A stretch of DNA of 64,000 bases, from assembly GCA_030770535.1 (NCBI GenBank), contig JASVEC010000054.1:62001-126000 (forward strand), written 5' to 3'. This DNA comes from Batkoa obscura. Lineage: Eukaryota; Entomophthoromycota; Entomophthoromycetes; Entomophthorales; Batkoaceae. Shown here piece by piece: positions 11,638 through 25,503 of this stretch. The position numbers were made by a program, and so were the translations under genes. The first letter of the stretch is position 1. Each line of letters begins with the position of its first letter. A model generated the notes under the pieces. The model made no database searches, was not told where the DNA came from, and was given only the letters and a program-made list of their open reading frames with translations.

Positions 11638-11897
11638 ATGCTGAAAATTTATATCAGGATACGAAAATAAAAAACGAAGATAAGAAATACATGGGAAAAT
11701 ACTCTTACAGTAAATTTGGACAATTTACTTTGATAAATATTTATGATTACACGGGAATTAGGGCAACCAATCTGCAATTAGATGGTGGAGATTTTACGGA
11801 GAATCGTGCGGATAAACACTATGTAGGATTAGATTTACGCATAAACCAACTCAATAATGCAAAATTTCTCGAAACTATGAATTCAAGCTATCTTTAA
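11638..11897 (+). CDS. Unrecognised short open frame, possibly a terminal exon or a relic
   Basis: An open frame of about 86 codons. It has no good ATG at its left end; the first in-frame ATG is internal, at 11,691 (ATGGGAAAATACTC). The text contains ordered, protein-like sequence (FTLINIYDYTGIRATNLQLD, then ADKHYVGLDLRINQ) and its local GC is higher than the flanks. It could be the last exon of an undetected gene, a small gene starting at 11,691, or a decayed fragment. I recognise no family. Confidence 0.3.
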
Positions 11898-12276
11898 TTA
11901 AAGTCTTGATATTCATCATTTTTTAATTAAAACTTCGTTTCAAGCATTTTAACCATAAAATAGTGATTAGAACCAAGTTTAAGCTTATATAATATTTATG
12001 TTATAGCTTTAAATTACATACTAGCTTAATTGAATAATTATGACATAACATAAGGAGAGAAGCTGATAATAACATCAAAGAATAGATTTGACTTTAAATT
12101 TTGTCATGGCTAAAAAAGGCATAGTTTTTTTGAAATAAATTTTGCCGTGAAATTCCCATATTAAATACTAGCCAATAAAAGCTTCCATGTTTGCTAACTG
12201 TTTAAAGACGAAAAGGTTAAACTAACAGAAATTTAATTCTTGAAAGCCACTTTTCTTAGAAAAACAAAGTGTTAAA
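11898..12276. other. Intergenic region upstream of PCT1
   Basis: AT-rich with no ORF or repeat seen. It ends in TCTTAGAAAAACAAAGTGTTAAAATG, a typical leader into the cytidylyltransferase start. Confidence 0.35.
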
Positions 12277-13331
<1,055 letters not shown>

Positions 13332-14124
13332 ATTGAAACATCGATTATTGCAGCTATATTATTAAAAACATGCTTAGATTGTTTAAACTATAATTTCATT
13401 TGATTAATATAATAAAGTTTAGCACTTTGATTTTTATGCACATTATTACAGAAAGATTTAGCTGAGTGCTTGAAAATTTTGATTTAAAATTTTGACTTTT
13501 TATATTGATTCTACTAATCTCCTTAAACTTTAAAGCGTTTATCTATTATAAATTTAAATATGTTTATTAACTTTGATCTATTAAGTCAAGTTTTAAATTA
13601 AAATGTTTAATACAATAAAGTTGTTACTAAGTGTTTATATGTCTGAAATTTTAAATATATTCATTTCAAAAAGAGATAAATTAGTCACTAAATTAATTTT
13701 GTATAAATAATCATTTGTTTTAAATAAAGCTTTTACTATTAGTTATTTTTATAGTTAATTTCTGATATAAAATTAAAACGTTTTTCAAAATATATTGTAC
13801 TTAATATTTGATCCTTAATTAATATTAGTGTAAAATTAAATTAAAAAATACAAAGTTTTATTATTTTACTATTCTATCCAAATATACTAATTAAATATAT
13901 CAACAAAATTATATAAATTAATAAATTCAAGGCTACCTGAAAGTATAATATCTGGGTTTCGCACCTATCTTATTTTGTCAAAAGCTACAAGCTCCTCTTT
14001 GTATTCGTCCTTGGTGTTCCTATAAGTGTACCTTTATATAAAGAATTTAAGGTAGTAAAACAATTTACACAAATTATTATGATAAATATTATTAAATTTG
14101 GTTATTTTTATTATTATCTAAATA

Positions 14125-14220
14125 TGGGAATGTTTTTTTTGGTTTCATTATTTTTTCCATTTCTTAAGCACTATTTGAGTGGAAAGATTGTTAGTAAAAT
14201 TCTTAAAAAATACATCCTCA
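14125..14220 (-). mobile_element. MITE copy
   Basis: Starts TGGGAATGTTTTTTTTGG and ends ACATCCTCA, flanked by TA on both sides. It carries the minus-orientation core TTTCATTATTTTTTCC. It is slightly diverged at both tips. Confidence 0.85.
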
Positions 14221-14466
14221 TATAGTATTTCACAATTATTAAAACAAAATGAAGCATCATGTCTATTTAAATTTATTCAATATGTTTATTTATCTATTAT
14301 CTTAGGATCTTTATACACTTTATATAGTTTATAAAGAGTATACATATATCTTAAAGGTATATTAGTATCTGTGTAACTAAAACTCACACATGAATATTAT
14401 AAAACCCATATATGCTTGACTAATTAACTTATTATCGTTAGATGATATCTTGATACAAATACCATA

Positions 14467-14565
14467 TGGGAGTGTTTTTTTTTGACTTCATTATTTTTTC
14501 CATTTTTTAAGCGCTATTTAAGCAGAAAATTTGTTAGTAAAATTAAACACAAAAATACATTCCCA
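14467..14565 (-). mobile_element. MITE copy
   Basis: Starts TGGGAGTGTTTTTTTTTGAC and ends TACATTCCCA with TA on both sides. It is about 250 bp from the previous copy in the same orientation, as an independent insertion. Confidence 0.87.
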
Positions 14566-14927
14566 TATATAAAACAAAGCTAAGTCTTAATATAGGTTAG
14601 TTTAAAGTAGTTCGAAAAATAATTTGATTTTTTAGCAAAAATTGCAATACCAAGTGTTATAGAAATGTCGCTTTTTGCTTAATTCTAAACTCATAAATTG
14701 TGACGTTTTTTATTCAGCTTTACTTAATAGCTTAAAAAGTTTGTTTTAAATTAAACCAAACTTTTAAACTTACCTGTTTAATACACATTTCACAAAGTAG
14801 ATTTAAACATTATTATTATAACAGTGTAACGATTCTGTAATGGATTACTATCTTTACCTTTCGTTATTATAGTATTAAATTGATAATAAAATTATATTAT
14901 ATTTGTTCAACGGCCTTTATAAGATAA

Positions 14928-15001
14928 GCTTCGGTAGTGTAGTTGGTTATCACGTCACCCTTACAAGGTGAAGGTCTCCAGTTCGAACCTGGGCTGAAGC
15001 A
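14928..15001 (+). tRNA. tRNA-Val (TAC)
   Basis: 74 nt cloverleaf: acceptor GCTTCGG / CTGAAGC, anticodon arm CACC-CTTACAA-GGTG, T arm TCCAGTTCGAACCTGGG, discriminator A. Intronless, and followed by TTTTT at 15,002. Identical over its whole length to the copy at 37,527-37,600. Confidence 0.95.
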
Positions 15002-15643
15002 TTTTTGCGATTTTGAATCACACCCATATAGATAATTGTGATTATTGAATTGAGGTGTCTTTGACTAAAAATGCTAAATTTGATCAAAAAGTTAAGCTAA
15101 ACAATGTCTTATTCTAATTTCAATTTTCAATAATTTAAAAATAATTAAATTTTAATAACTTTTTCTGAAAAGAAATATAGTCTTTAAGCTTTAAAGCAAT
15201 GTTTTATTGATACTTTGTAAGTTAAGTTTAATTCAATTGTCAAATTGACAACTTTTTAATATCAAGCTATCGTTATTTGATGATCAAACAATATTTTAAA
15301 ATGATCAAAGAATTATTATAAAATATCAGATGAAGTAAATATGATAATTAAAATTATGAAACTTTTACGTTACATACAAATTTAAATTAAAGTAATAACT
15401 CTCTAGATTTTAATTTGATTGTCAGTTAATAAAGTGAGCCATAACAAAAAAATGGAGAGGGTGTGATTTAAAGGGAAATTTTGTTAGCATAAAAAAAAGA
15501 GTTATAATGACCTAAGTTTCAGTAAACTTATGTAGAAAGAGTTGATTGGCAGAAAATGAAATTAAATAAGAATGGCACCAAACCCAAGAGGAAATAGAAA
15601 AATTTAATTAGTTTTTAATAAAATATATAAGTAGTAGAAAGAA
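15002..15643. other. Intergenic region upstream of SEY1
   Basis: AT-rich. GGAGAGGGTGTGATTTAAAGGG near 15,452 stands out as the only G-rich stretch and may be promoter-proximal. Nothing else is recognised. Confidence 0.3.
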
Positions 15644-18288
15644 ATGGATAAAAGTTCAAGTGAAGGATCGATAGAATCGCCAGCTTTTGTTAAAGTAGAA
15701 TCAAATCAACCCGATTTTTTAAGTGACCAAGAAATGACCATTGAAAATAAAGAAGATAATCTAACAAGCCAAATTCAAGTAATTGATGAACACCAAGCCT
15801 TCAGTGAGGAGCTTACTCATTATATGAAAGATGTGTGGCAATTAGATAAATGTGGTTTTAACTATAACTTAGTAGCAGTATTTGGATCTCAATCCACAGG
15901 AAAAAGTAAGTGTTTTTAACATAGAATTTGAATTTTATTTAAATAAATTTAAGGTACTCTTTTAAATGCTTTATTTAAGACCAAATTTGATACGATGGGT
16001 GAAAGATACCGTCAACAAACTACTAAAGGTTTATGGGTTAGTTTAGCTAAAGATTCAAATACTTTGGTTATGGACGTAGAAGGTGTGGATGGTAGAGAGC
16101 GTGGTGAGGACCAAGATTTTGAACGGAAAAGTGCTCTTTTCTCGTTAGCAGTAGCTCAAGTTTTGATCGTTAATTTATGGGAGAATCAAATAGGACTTTA
16201 CAATGGTGCCAATATGGGCCTACTCAAAACCGTTTTTGAAGTAAACTTGGAATTATTTCAACAAAAAGGGAAAGGAAAGACGTTGCTATTTTTCGTAATC
16301 CGTGATCATATTGGCAAAGTTCCACTCTCTCATTTGTCAGAAACTTTGAAACAAGATTTACAACGTTGCTGGAATGAACTCGCTAAACCAAAAGGTTTAG
16401 AAAATTCAAGTATTACTGATTTCTTTGACTTTATGTTTTTCGGATTACCACATAAAGTGTTACTGCCTGAAGAGTTCGATGAGCAAACACAAATCCTTAA
16501 ACAATGCTTTTATGACCCATCCCATCCTAACTATGTTTTTAGACCACAATACCATAAGAGAATTCCAGCAGATGGATTCAAGGTATACGCTGAGAGTATT
16601 TGGGAGCAAATTATTACGAATAAAAACTTAGATTTACCTACGCAACAACAGCTATTAGCCCAATTCAGATGTGACGAAATTGCATCCTCAATCAATAGCG
16701 AAGTTCACAAAGAGTTTAAACCTTATAGAGATGAGATAGATTCTGGTAAAATAGTAGCAGATTTAGGCAAAGTGTTTAATGAAATTAAAAGTACTGCATT
16801 AAATAAATTTGATGATGAAGCAGGGAGATATAATAAGGAAGTTTATTCAAAAAAACGCAGTGAATTGGAAGAAAAAATTCATGACTATTTCCATGGTTAT
16901 TTTAAAGCACAATTAGATGGGCTTAGTAGCCAATCTTATAGTAACTTCACTAAAGTTATCGAACAAGGATTAAAGCAAGTTGATTACGATTTTGTTAGTC
17001 TTACTACCAAAGCATCAGAAGAAGCTAAAAAGACCTTTAATGATTTAGCAAGTGGAATCGTTTTAAAAGGTGCAGATTGGGCATTTGTTAAAGAGCAACA
17101 TTCCTTGGAAGAAAACATTAGTGATTTTATTACAAATAAAAGACAAGGAGAAATGGTTAAATTAGAACAAAATCTAACTAATTCAATATCCAATCAATTT
17201 GTTGATACGTTATCGCCATTATTTAATAATGCTAAAGAGGATCTTTGGCCAAATGTATTAAAATATTATAAAGATTATACAGATAGCGCTACGAAACAAT
17301 TAAAGGATAGATGCTCAGGTAATAACTATTCTATTTCGTAAATAATAAATTAAAGTAATCTTTTAGCATTCAACCTTAATGATGAAGAAATAGAAAAAAA
17401 TGTTGCTGAATTAAGGGTTAAAAGTTGGGAGACATTAATTAAACATATTAAAGACGAAGTAGCAGATACCATGTTGTTAGCAAAATTAAGATATCGATTA
17501 GAAGAAAATTTCCGATATGATGCAGATGGATTGCCTAGAGTTTGGAAACCTGAGGACGATATTGACTATTACTTTAAAACAGCAAAGAATTTGGTAATTT
17601 AAACTATAGTTATAGTTTTATAATACTCATGATATTTATACTATTGTTTAGTCTTTAGAATTAATCCCATTATTGTCTAAAATTGAGTTCGATAATTCAT
17701 TCAACCCAGATACTTTCTTTGATGGAGTATGTATATTTTAGTTGCATAAAAATAATACTGATTATTTATTTTTAGGCTACAACTAATATTGACTTCCATA
17801 GAAGTTTAAACGTAGTTAGTCATGCCAAAATTAACGATATAGAGGCAAGATTTAAAAGAGAAGCTGATGCTTTGTTTTTAGAAGCTAAGCGTAGTATTGT
17901 ATCTACTACGGCCAAGGTACCATACTGGGTAATAGGCTTAATATTGGTATTAGGGTGGAACGAAATAATGTATGTGTTATCAACGCCCATGTCATTTTTA
18001 TTCTTAATATTTGGCGGAGTGGCATTTTATGCAGTATGGACCTTAAAACTCATTGGCCCACTTACTAGAGTTATTGAAGCTCTTGTTAGAGAAGTATACA
18101 ATCAGACTAGAAAAGCATTAGAAGAATCAGTCAAAAACCAAGAAGCTATCCCACTTAGACCCATGTCATCGAAGGGTTCTGAAATGCTTGGCTCTCCAAC
18201 CTCTAGTGATAGAATTAAAGTAGAGCACCCTGTTTCACCTGTTCAAAATATGGATTCGTTACCTGGTACTGTAGAATTTGATGACTAA
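15644..18288 (+). CDS. SEY1: Dynamin-like ER membrane-fusion GTPase, Sey1/RHD3/atlastin-type
   Basis: Five exons: 15644..15905, 15954..17318, 17367..17593, 17652..17726, 17776..18288. The joined frame is 813 aa. The GTPase motifs are in order: G1 GSQSTGKST (residues ~82-90, split by intron 1), G2 threonine in [12 protein letters not shown]3 [13 protein letters not shown] (~126), and G4 RDH (~195). A long helical middle region follows. Near the C terminus is a membrane hairpin ([20 protein letters not shown], then [19 protein letters not shown]), then an amphipathic tail and a Ser/Pro-rich end. Sey1 tethers and fuses ER tubules using GTP. The length matches the yeast protein (776 aa). The start is supported by the AGAAATGGATAAAAG context and by the acidic leader seen in the family. 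Confidence 0.95.
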
Positions 18289-18736
18289 TCCTTTATCTTT
18301 TTATCTGTTTACAATAAATTACATCTTTATTAGTTTTGTCTTTGTAACGAACCACAACTAATTTTCACATGACTAAAAATGAAAGTATGAAAAATAATCG
18401 AAATTTGAATATGGGGTGGTATATTTTTTCATTTGGTATTTAGCAAATATTGGATACTTTAGGCTGCTTAAAAACTGGACAAAATATTAATACAAGACAA
18501 GACATGTCAAATATCATAATTATATAGCATTTTATATAATTTAAAATCAAATATTCAAACAAATTCTTTATTAAATATGTACATATGATAGTTCTTTTTG
18601 ATTTCATTACTTTTTCCATTTTTGAGCGCTATTTGAGCGGAAAATTTGTTAGTAAAATTCTTAAACAAAGAAGTACATCCACATATATTAAAACATCAAA
18701 ATCTCAATTTAAATCAATTTTATTATTCTCTAAAAT
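18289..18736. other. Convergent spacer between SEY1 and PAM17
   Basis: AT-rich and contains one MITE (18,586-18,683). AATAAA-like signals for both converging genes (ACAATAAATTACATC near 18,310). Confidence 0.4.
18586..18683 (-). mobile_element. MITE copy, diverged 5' tip
   Basis: The core TTTCATTACTTTTTCC and the 3' tip ACATCCACA are present, and TA lies on both sides. The left tip reads TGATAGTTC instead of TGGGGGTGT, so it is an older copy. It sits within 60 bp of the PAM17 stop codon and may lie in its 3' UTR. Confidence 0.75.
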
Positions 18737-19399
18737 TTAGATGCCCATTTGTCTTTTGTAATCAAATTGACGGCGGAGCCAATGACGGTAATCTTTAATA
18801 CTTTTTATCTTTTCTCCATAATAATCTGGTGGTGCAGTTACTGATCTAGGTTGAATTGCCATATTTACACGATATTTTGCTATTCTTTTATAAAAATCAG
18901 CATCTTTCTAAAAATTTAAGGTTAATAAAACTCTTAATTATCTTATTAAACTAATGTTTCTAGATCTAAATATTATTAAATAAATGGTTACCAAAGCAAG
19001 CTGTTCATTAATTTTAGGTCTCAATAATTTAAAAGCTAGAGAACCCAAAAGTGGGGTAGTTAAAAAAGCAGTAAACCCAGCAGCACCTGAAGCCAAAATA
19101 AAAACAATCATAGGGTCCATACCATAGATCATAAAATCACTACTTGGATCTAATGTAACATTAGTCATTAAATAAGATCCAGTTGCTCCACTTGCAATAA
19201 AAGCTGAAGGGTATGAAAGTAATTGATCCCTTAGCTGACGTTGTTTTTTATATTGAAAGTAATCTGTCCAACTCATTGAAGAAGCATCATGTGATTCACT
19301 CTTAATTTCAGTATTTTCCTTGAATAATACGCTTTGGGTATGAAGTCCTCGTAAGCTTACAGCTCGAATTAATTTTGAATTGATTTTTAATGTATTCAT
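18737..19399 (-). CDS. PAM17: Mitochondrial import motor subunit Pam17
   Basis: Two exons: complement(18737..18907, 18992..19399). The intron is 84 nt with GT-AG ends, and the protein is 192 aa. Residues 1-30 form a basic mitochondrial presequence (KLIRAVSLRGLHTQS). After SWTDYFQYKKQRR-like sequence come two membrane segments with small residues (PSAFIASGATGSYLM and VFILASGAAGFTAF). The C terminus ends DYYGEKIKSIKDYRHWLRRQ, which is diagnostic. Pam17 is an inner-membrane component of the presequence translocase-associated motor that works with Tim44/Hsp70 in matrix import. The family is known from fungi and is one of the main reasons for calling this a fungal window. The length matches yeast (197 aa). 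Confidence 0.95.
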
Positions 19400-19584
19400 T
19401 ATAAACTAAGAGATATTTTAAAAGTAACTTAGGATTGTTTATGTAATGGTTTGATCTAATTGGCTAAATAATAAGAATGATATCTTATATAAAACTACAA
19501 ATAGATTTGCCCAAAAACAGGCTTAAAAAATAATCTTATAAAAACAGTGTTAAAGTTTGATTTAATTTTTTATTACTAGTAAGA

Positions 19585-20688
19585 TTAGAGATTTAAATAT
19601 CTATTTCTAACTCTACCATCTAATCCGACTCTTGGGTTGACGTTGGGTTTAGGACCATATTCGGGCTCAGATAGACCTATTAGAAAAAATTAATATCGCA
19701 TATAGCATAAAATAAAGCTATACTTACCTAAAACGTCTTTATAAATGGTTGAGACAGTATTATCATGTTTACATCTAAAAAATGAAGCGGCGCAAACTTG
19801 AAGCTGGTTCTTTTCTATCAAATCACGTACCGATAAAAACCTTTTTTCATTGACTTCCTTTCCAAACTCATGGCTTGGTACTTTTTCTATTTCTATTGGA
19901 TTTTTTTGCTCTAATAAAACGGCAGTATAGCGATGATAATTTGTATTAAATTGAGGATGTGGTGGTAAATAATCTGCAACTACAGTTCCTTGACTGAAAT
20001 CGATTTTTTTACTGTTACTATTTAATGGTATATTCGAGCTATAAAATTTTAGTTTAGTCAAGTTTAAAGTATAGTTCCAGACTTACACCATCCAATGGAT
20101 ACATTCTCTATAAGTTTTATTGGCTTCATTTGGAGAATCTGGGTCAGTTAAAACTAAAGTATAAAGACGGGTATCTTCATGTAATAAAGTAGCCTTAACT
20201 TCAGGTTCTTTCATAACTGTTTCACAGTCCAAAATTTGACCACACTGCGCTTTATCTTTGAAAGATAAACTTAAATCGAAATTCAAAGACACGTCAGGTT
20301 TTAAAACATCTGGAATTACATACATTTGAGTTAATCTTTGTAATACTACTTTTGATTGTTCGTTTTTCCATTGCTTTTCTAACATGTGTTGATATACTAC
20401 TTCTTTGATATCATATTCGCCAGTTTGGAACTTTTTCTCTGTTTCAGGTAAATGCAAATAGGCTTCGACAGTGCAAGCTTTGATTTTATCTTCTAATTCT
20501 TTTGAGCCCTTATTTGCGTTTAATTGAGATTTATATTCTTCGGCTAATTTTAAATGACGTTCCTTATAATTATTAAGGTACTCTATAGATGCTTCATAAC
20601 CCTTTTGTAATTTAGCTTTTCCATTAGCTGTACCTACACTACTATAGTTTGCTACTCTTGTTCCCAATTTTATAGCTAATCTATTCAT
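19585..20688 (-). CDS. MRPL35: Mitochondrial large-subunit ribosomal protein mL38 (yeast Mrpl35), PEBP fold
   Basis: Three exons: complement(19585..19676, 19728..20038, 20087..20688). All splice sites are GT-AG and the joined frame is 334 aa. The N terminus is basic (NRLAIKLGTRVANYSS), suiting a mitochondrial presequence. A helical segment (residues ~30-110) precedes a phosphatidylethanolamine-binding-protein fold. This contains the DPDSPN motif, the ECIHWMVSNIP strand across intron 1, and YLPPHPQ...YHRYTAVLLEQ. PEBP-like mL38 lies on the surface of the mitochondrial large subunit. Yeast Mrpl35 is 367 aa. It is in tandem with PAM17 on the same strand, 185 bp apart; they are probably separately transcribed. 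Confidence 0.93.
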
Positions 20689-21242
20689 TATGTTTTAAAA
20701 ATTTGGTTTCTTCATTTTAAATTTTTAAAATTTAAGTTAAACAGTTGTGTCCCATTTTATTTTTTGATCCTTATTGAATCAAATTTACTGTAGGAAAAAT
20801 ACAAACTAATTAATATCAAAATAAAAATATTATTTAGAGCATTGTTTAGAAAAGGTTTATGATAAGCTTCAATTTTACGTTTGTCAAAACTATAATACTA
20901 ATTTGAAATTTAAAATATGCGAAAACTTATGTTTTTCTGTACAAGAAAAAGTATATATATGAAACGTTATTTTTCCTTCAAGCATTTGTTCACTTTTTAA
21001 GCATAATTTTATATATTAATTTCTTATACACAAAACATTTCCTCATACTTATTTCTATAACATTTACATCCAAATTCAGTTGCTGCATTACATATGATGA
21101 TTTTTTTAATTACCTTTACATACAAATTTTTAGTAGCTTTGTGTTATAAACTAAGATTATGTAGCATAAAAAATTTATCTTTTTACATATAGCTTGTTAC
21201 ATTATATATAGTCCAATTTGATTTTAGTTTATAGGTAAATCC

Positions 21243-21280
21243 GTACCTTTTACATACATTTTACATACATTTTACATATC
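21243..21280 (+). repeat. Short tandem repeat of TTTTACATACA units
   Basis: About three head-to-tail copies of an 11-12 bp unit (CCTTTTACATACATTTTACA onward), ending TTTTACATATC. Confidence 0.7.
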
Positions 21281-21436
21281 TAGAAGCTTTACAAATTTTA
21301 TATTATACAATTTATTTAAGGAATAACTTAGCTCTTTAACTATAAATTAGTATAAGTATCAGCTTTCCTACATAAATCGATTCTTCTCTACTTGTTTCAG
21401 ACTAAAAAATAGGTAATACTTTTAACCATTTGATAT

Positions 21437-21898
21437 TGTGAAATATCGCTTGTCAGCCCCATGGTTAATTATAGCATAATAATCCCCTAAACTGTCGTGT
21501 TCTCGAGTTCAGAGACAATCAATCTCATGCTCTTATTTTGACTTGGTATGAAATTTATACCCTCGTCTCAAAGAATATTGTCTTCTCCTTTTGATATCTA
21601 TACTTTTCGGAGTATAAAAGAGATTCTAGAACATGGTAGCTTGAGGCTTTTTAACTAAGTTATTCCCTGATATATCATACATTTAATAAAGTCACTAAGT
21701 TTACTTAATAGTATTCTACGTAGATTCTACATTAGTATTGTCTATTTTATTTGTCTTACATGGTCCATAGCCTATTACGTGCTATTCTCCATAATCCAAG
21801 TATACCTTAGTCATATAAACTAAGACCTTTCGACTTACAGTATAGTCAACCAGGCAATAGCTGTTTTTGACTCCAATCACTGAGTACCAGATTTCACA
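21437..21898 (+). mobile_element. Solo LTR-like unit, retrotransposon fossil
   Basis: 462 bp, beginning TGTGAAATATCGC and ending ACCAGATTTCACA. It therefore has TG...CA ends inside an 8-bp terminal inverted repeat, and is flanked by the 5-bp direct repeat GATAT on each side. Inside are a TATA-box-like GAGTATAAAAGAGATTC and, downstream, a polyadenylation-like ACATTTAATAAAGTCACT, in the order expected of a U3-R-U5 LTR. A second diverged copy is at 52,714-53,142. No internal coding region or partner LTR is next to it, so it is a solo LTR of an LTR retrotransposon; the superfamily is not determinable. The family is fairly old, as the two copies differ at many positions and in length. Confidence 0.75.
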
Positions 21899-23301
21899 GA
21901 TATAGCTGCTTTGCTTTTACAGTTAGCTTTTAATTATTAGATTCCCCTCATTTATCATTACAGTATAAGCGTATTTTGCTATTCATTTCACTGTGTTATA
22001 ACAACTCATTTTACTAATTATATTTCTTTTTTAGTAGTTAAATGCTATCTTTACTCCTAAAAATAATAATAATAGTAAATTATACAAATATTCATCTAGA
22101 AAAGCTAGCACCTTGTGTTATAAGTATTTTTTATTCGAGATGCACTCAAAATCAAACAGTAATATAGTTCTACTTTTGGTTATTCATTAAACTAAATTCA
22201 ATAACACCAGTAATGATAATATTATTATACCAAACTGATTACTATTTTTATTGAAATTGTAAGAAATTCTGGTATTGTGAATATTTTCTATAAATTTTTT
22301 TGAACCAATTATATTCCAAAACTTAAAATACCTAATAAATCAAATTGGGCTATATTGTTACTAATCTGTTAGTTTTAAATGACCCACTTATTAAAAGCAA
22401 AAACTATATAAAATGTTCTTTAATTGATACTAATATTTCCGTTTTAAATTCTTACTTATTATTATTAAATGCTAACAATATAAATAAATAGTGTTGTATC
22501 AGAAATTAGCTATTTAGAAAGCTGAACATATTAATAAGTCTTATTATCATTAATAATGCTATATTATAAAAATAATAAATAATAAACTTAGACAAATGTC
22601 AATAAAAAAATAAAAAAATACACCCTCATATGTTTACTAATTTGGTAAATATTTTTAAAGATTAAGTTGGTGTGAATTTAATAAATAGGGAAAATAAAAA
22701 TAATAGCATGAAAAATAACAAAATTGTTATCATTGTAGTATTGTTTATTATAGCATTGCTACTGTTATTTTAAGAAGTTTTAGTCAAAATTTCAGCTTTT
22801 TCTTATTTATTACAATAAATACCATTACTTAGTTTTGGAAGTTAATTATTAATAAGTAATTCTGCTGTTAGTAAAGTTAAGTTGAAGTATTTAAATGATT
22901 ATTTAAATAAATCGGATTTTTTTCATACGTTTTTTTAATAGCTTTTTCAGCTTTATTGTCTAAATGATTTTTTTATTTTTGTTTTTTCTTTAATATTTTT
23001 ACGTTAGGCTTAAAACATTTTAACTTACTTTTAACATGTCAGTATTATATATATATAGTAAACTTAAGTTTGAAATTGAAGCAGAATGCTTACTATTTTT
23101 AAATATGTTAGCATAACTGTTAAAAATATATAATGAAAGAGAGGTGATATAGTTTTAAGGTAATATCATATTTTAAAAATCCTTTAAGTTTTATATTTTA
23201 AATTGGTTTAATATAGTAATATCTAAAGTTATTCTTTTTTTTAATCTTTATGATTCAAAAACTGATATAAAGTTTTAAAATTGATACTTGTTTTTTTGTC
23301 A

Positions 23302-23337
23302 TTTTATTTTTATTTTTATTTTTATTTTTATTTTTAT
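23302..23337. repeat. Simple repeat (TTTTTA)n
   Basis: About six tandem copies of TTTTTA followed by TCACAG. A similar block is at 49,322-49,352. Confidence 0.85.
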
Positions 23338-25404
23338 CACAGTTATTTACTTTTATTTCAGTCATATTTTGTTTTTATTTTTTTGACTTATAATTATCTA
23401 ATTCCAACTTTGACTTATAATGAAACTTAAAGCTTTTATTACAAGTTGGTTTAATTTAATTTTTGCTTTTTGAGTTATTTTTTAATATAGTTAGTAATAA
23501 AAACAAGGATTTAATTAATGGTAGAAATATTTCATTTTTATTTTCAAATGTATTATATGATTTTTCATAATTAAGATAAACAGATTTAAAAAAATTAGCT
23601 TTAAAGACATAATTGTTTATAAGAACTAGATTATTTTGTTTTATAACTTCTTTTAAGATTTACTTTTCTATTATTAAAATACTTTTATTGTCTAAGTCTA
23701 TTGCTTTTTTATGCTTAGTTTGAGTTTGATTATTAGTTTATTTTAATTATTTATTTTACACTTAAAAGTAAATTGATAATTATAAAAAAAATTGAGATAA
23801 ATTAAGGTAAAACTATATTATATTGGCAATGTATTTAAATCTAATATAAGAAGTAGTTTTTGTTTAAAAAGTTTCCTATTTTTGTACTAACTCCTGTTCA
23901 ATTAAATCAGGAATATTAAATTGATGGATGCTTTGCTTATTATAAAAAATTATTACCCATTAAAGCCAATCAGGATCTTCATTTCCCTGATTTAATTGAT
24001 CAATTTTTTTAAATAAATCAAGTGCTTTTTGCCCATGCAAGGTTTTAAGTTTTCATTTTTTGAAGCTATTAACAATATTCACTATTAAGATTGGGAAACT
24101 TCAAAATTTAAAAAGAGCTATAATTTATTAAAACATTGCTAATGAGTAATAGTTAAATGTATTTATTTGAATTAAGTTATACACAGTTGAAATCTTATAA
24201 AAGCTAATTAAAAACCACATTTTTTACACTCTTTTTGTTTCCATTTATTTTCTATTACCTTCATTTTATTGATAAGGGACTTAGAACAATGCTTTGTAAG
24301 GGATAATACAGAGAAGGGGAGTGAGTTAAAACATAACATCGGAAGGCTATTAAAATAAAGCAAGATAATATAAAATCTTCTGGTTAGACACATGATATTG
24401 TTTTTTAGTTTAAAAGTTATAATAAATTTTGATACTAAGTTCAAATTTTTCTGCATTTTCACTTCTGCTGTTATTAAATCGTTATTTAGTCCTATTACAT
24501 TAACTAGAATAATAATATTACTAACATTTTGAAATCTAGATATAGTAATTTAAAGCTTGTAGTTAGACAGATGCTCGACATAAATAATAGGGCACTTATG
24601 ATATATATAGAGTTATTGCCATTAGTGAAAAAAATCCAATCATATCTTAATATCTCTTCTAAAAATAAAGGAATTAGAAGCCCAGCTGAGGACACTTTTA
24701 TCTAAAAACGTTAAATTTGATAAATCCCAAACTTTAAGTTACTATTTAAAACTATGTAAATATTATACGTGTATAGCTTTTATGTACTTAATACTATAAC
24801 CATTGCTGATTTCTAATTACATATCTCATGTATATCTTTATTGTTATATTTGCATATAAGTGTTTATTGGTGTACATAAGTCATAATTACTTTTATACAC
24901 AAATTAATGATTCATGGGTTATATAGTTTACTGCTATTATACTGATATTAGTGCTCTTTTATTTCGTGCTTTTGTGCTTATAATCCCCCTCAAATCACCG
25001 GTATCCATAGCATATATTATATTGTCTTAAGTATTAATAACTTTAATAATTTAAAAAAGTAAAATGTTTAATCTTTAAATTAAATTTTAAGTTTTTTATA
25101 AATAAAAGCCTTTAAAAGTAATTGATAAATAAATACAAAGCCTTTTAAGTCCTTTGAAGTTTAAAAATATTATCAATACCTTTAAATACATATTACAAAC
25201 AAAAATTATCTTACACAACTTTAAAGTACTCACGCTATATCTTTTTGTGTTAATGGTAATGTAAACAAAATATTGCGACGCTTTTGGATTACAAAAAATA
25301 CTCATCTGTTAGATTGAATTTTAAAGATACATACTATGGATAAGGTTTGAAGCTATTTATAGTTATGTTACAGTGAAAAGGGGCTAAACTTAAGAACAAT
25401 ACAA

Positions 25405-25503
25405 AGGGGTATATTTTTTTGTTTAAGAATTTTGCTAACAATCTTTCCACTCAAATAGCGCTTAAAAAATGGAAAAAGTAATGTAACTAAAAAACAATCT
25501 TAA
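25405..25503 (+). mobile_element. Decayed MITE copy
   Basis: Contains GTTTAAGAATTTTGCTAACA and GCGCTTAAAAAATGGAAAAA from the family core. The tips are diverged (AGGGGTATATTTTT at the left, ACAATCTTAA at the right) and flanking TA is no longer visible. Confidence 0.8.

Larger units (their letters stand above)
13332..14927. other. Intergenic region with two MITEs
   Basis: 1.6 kb with no gene seen apart from the MITE copies listed separately. The first ~600 bp is low-complexity A/T. Confidence 0.4.
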
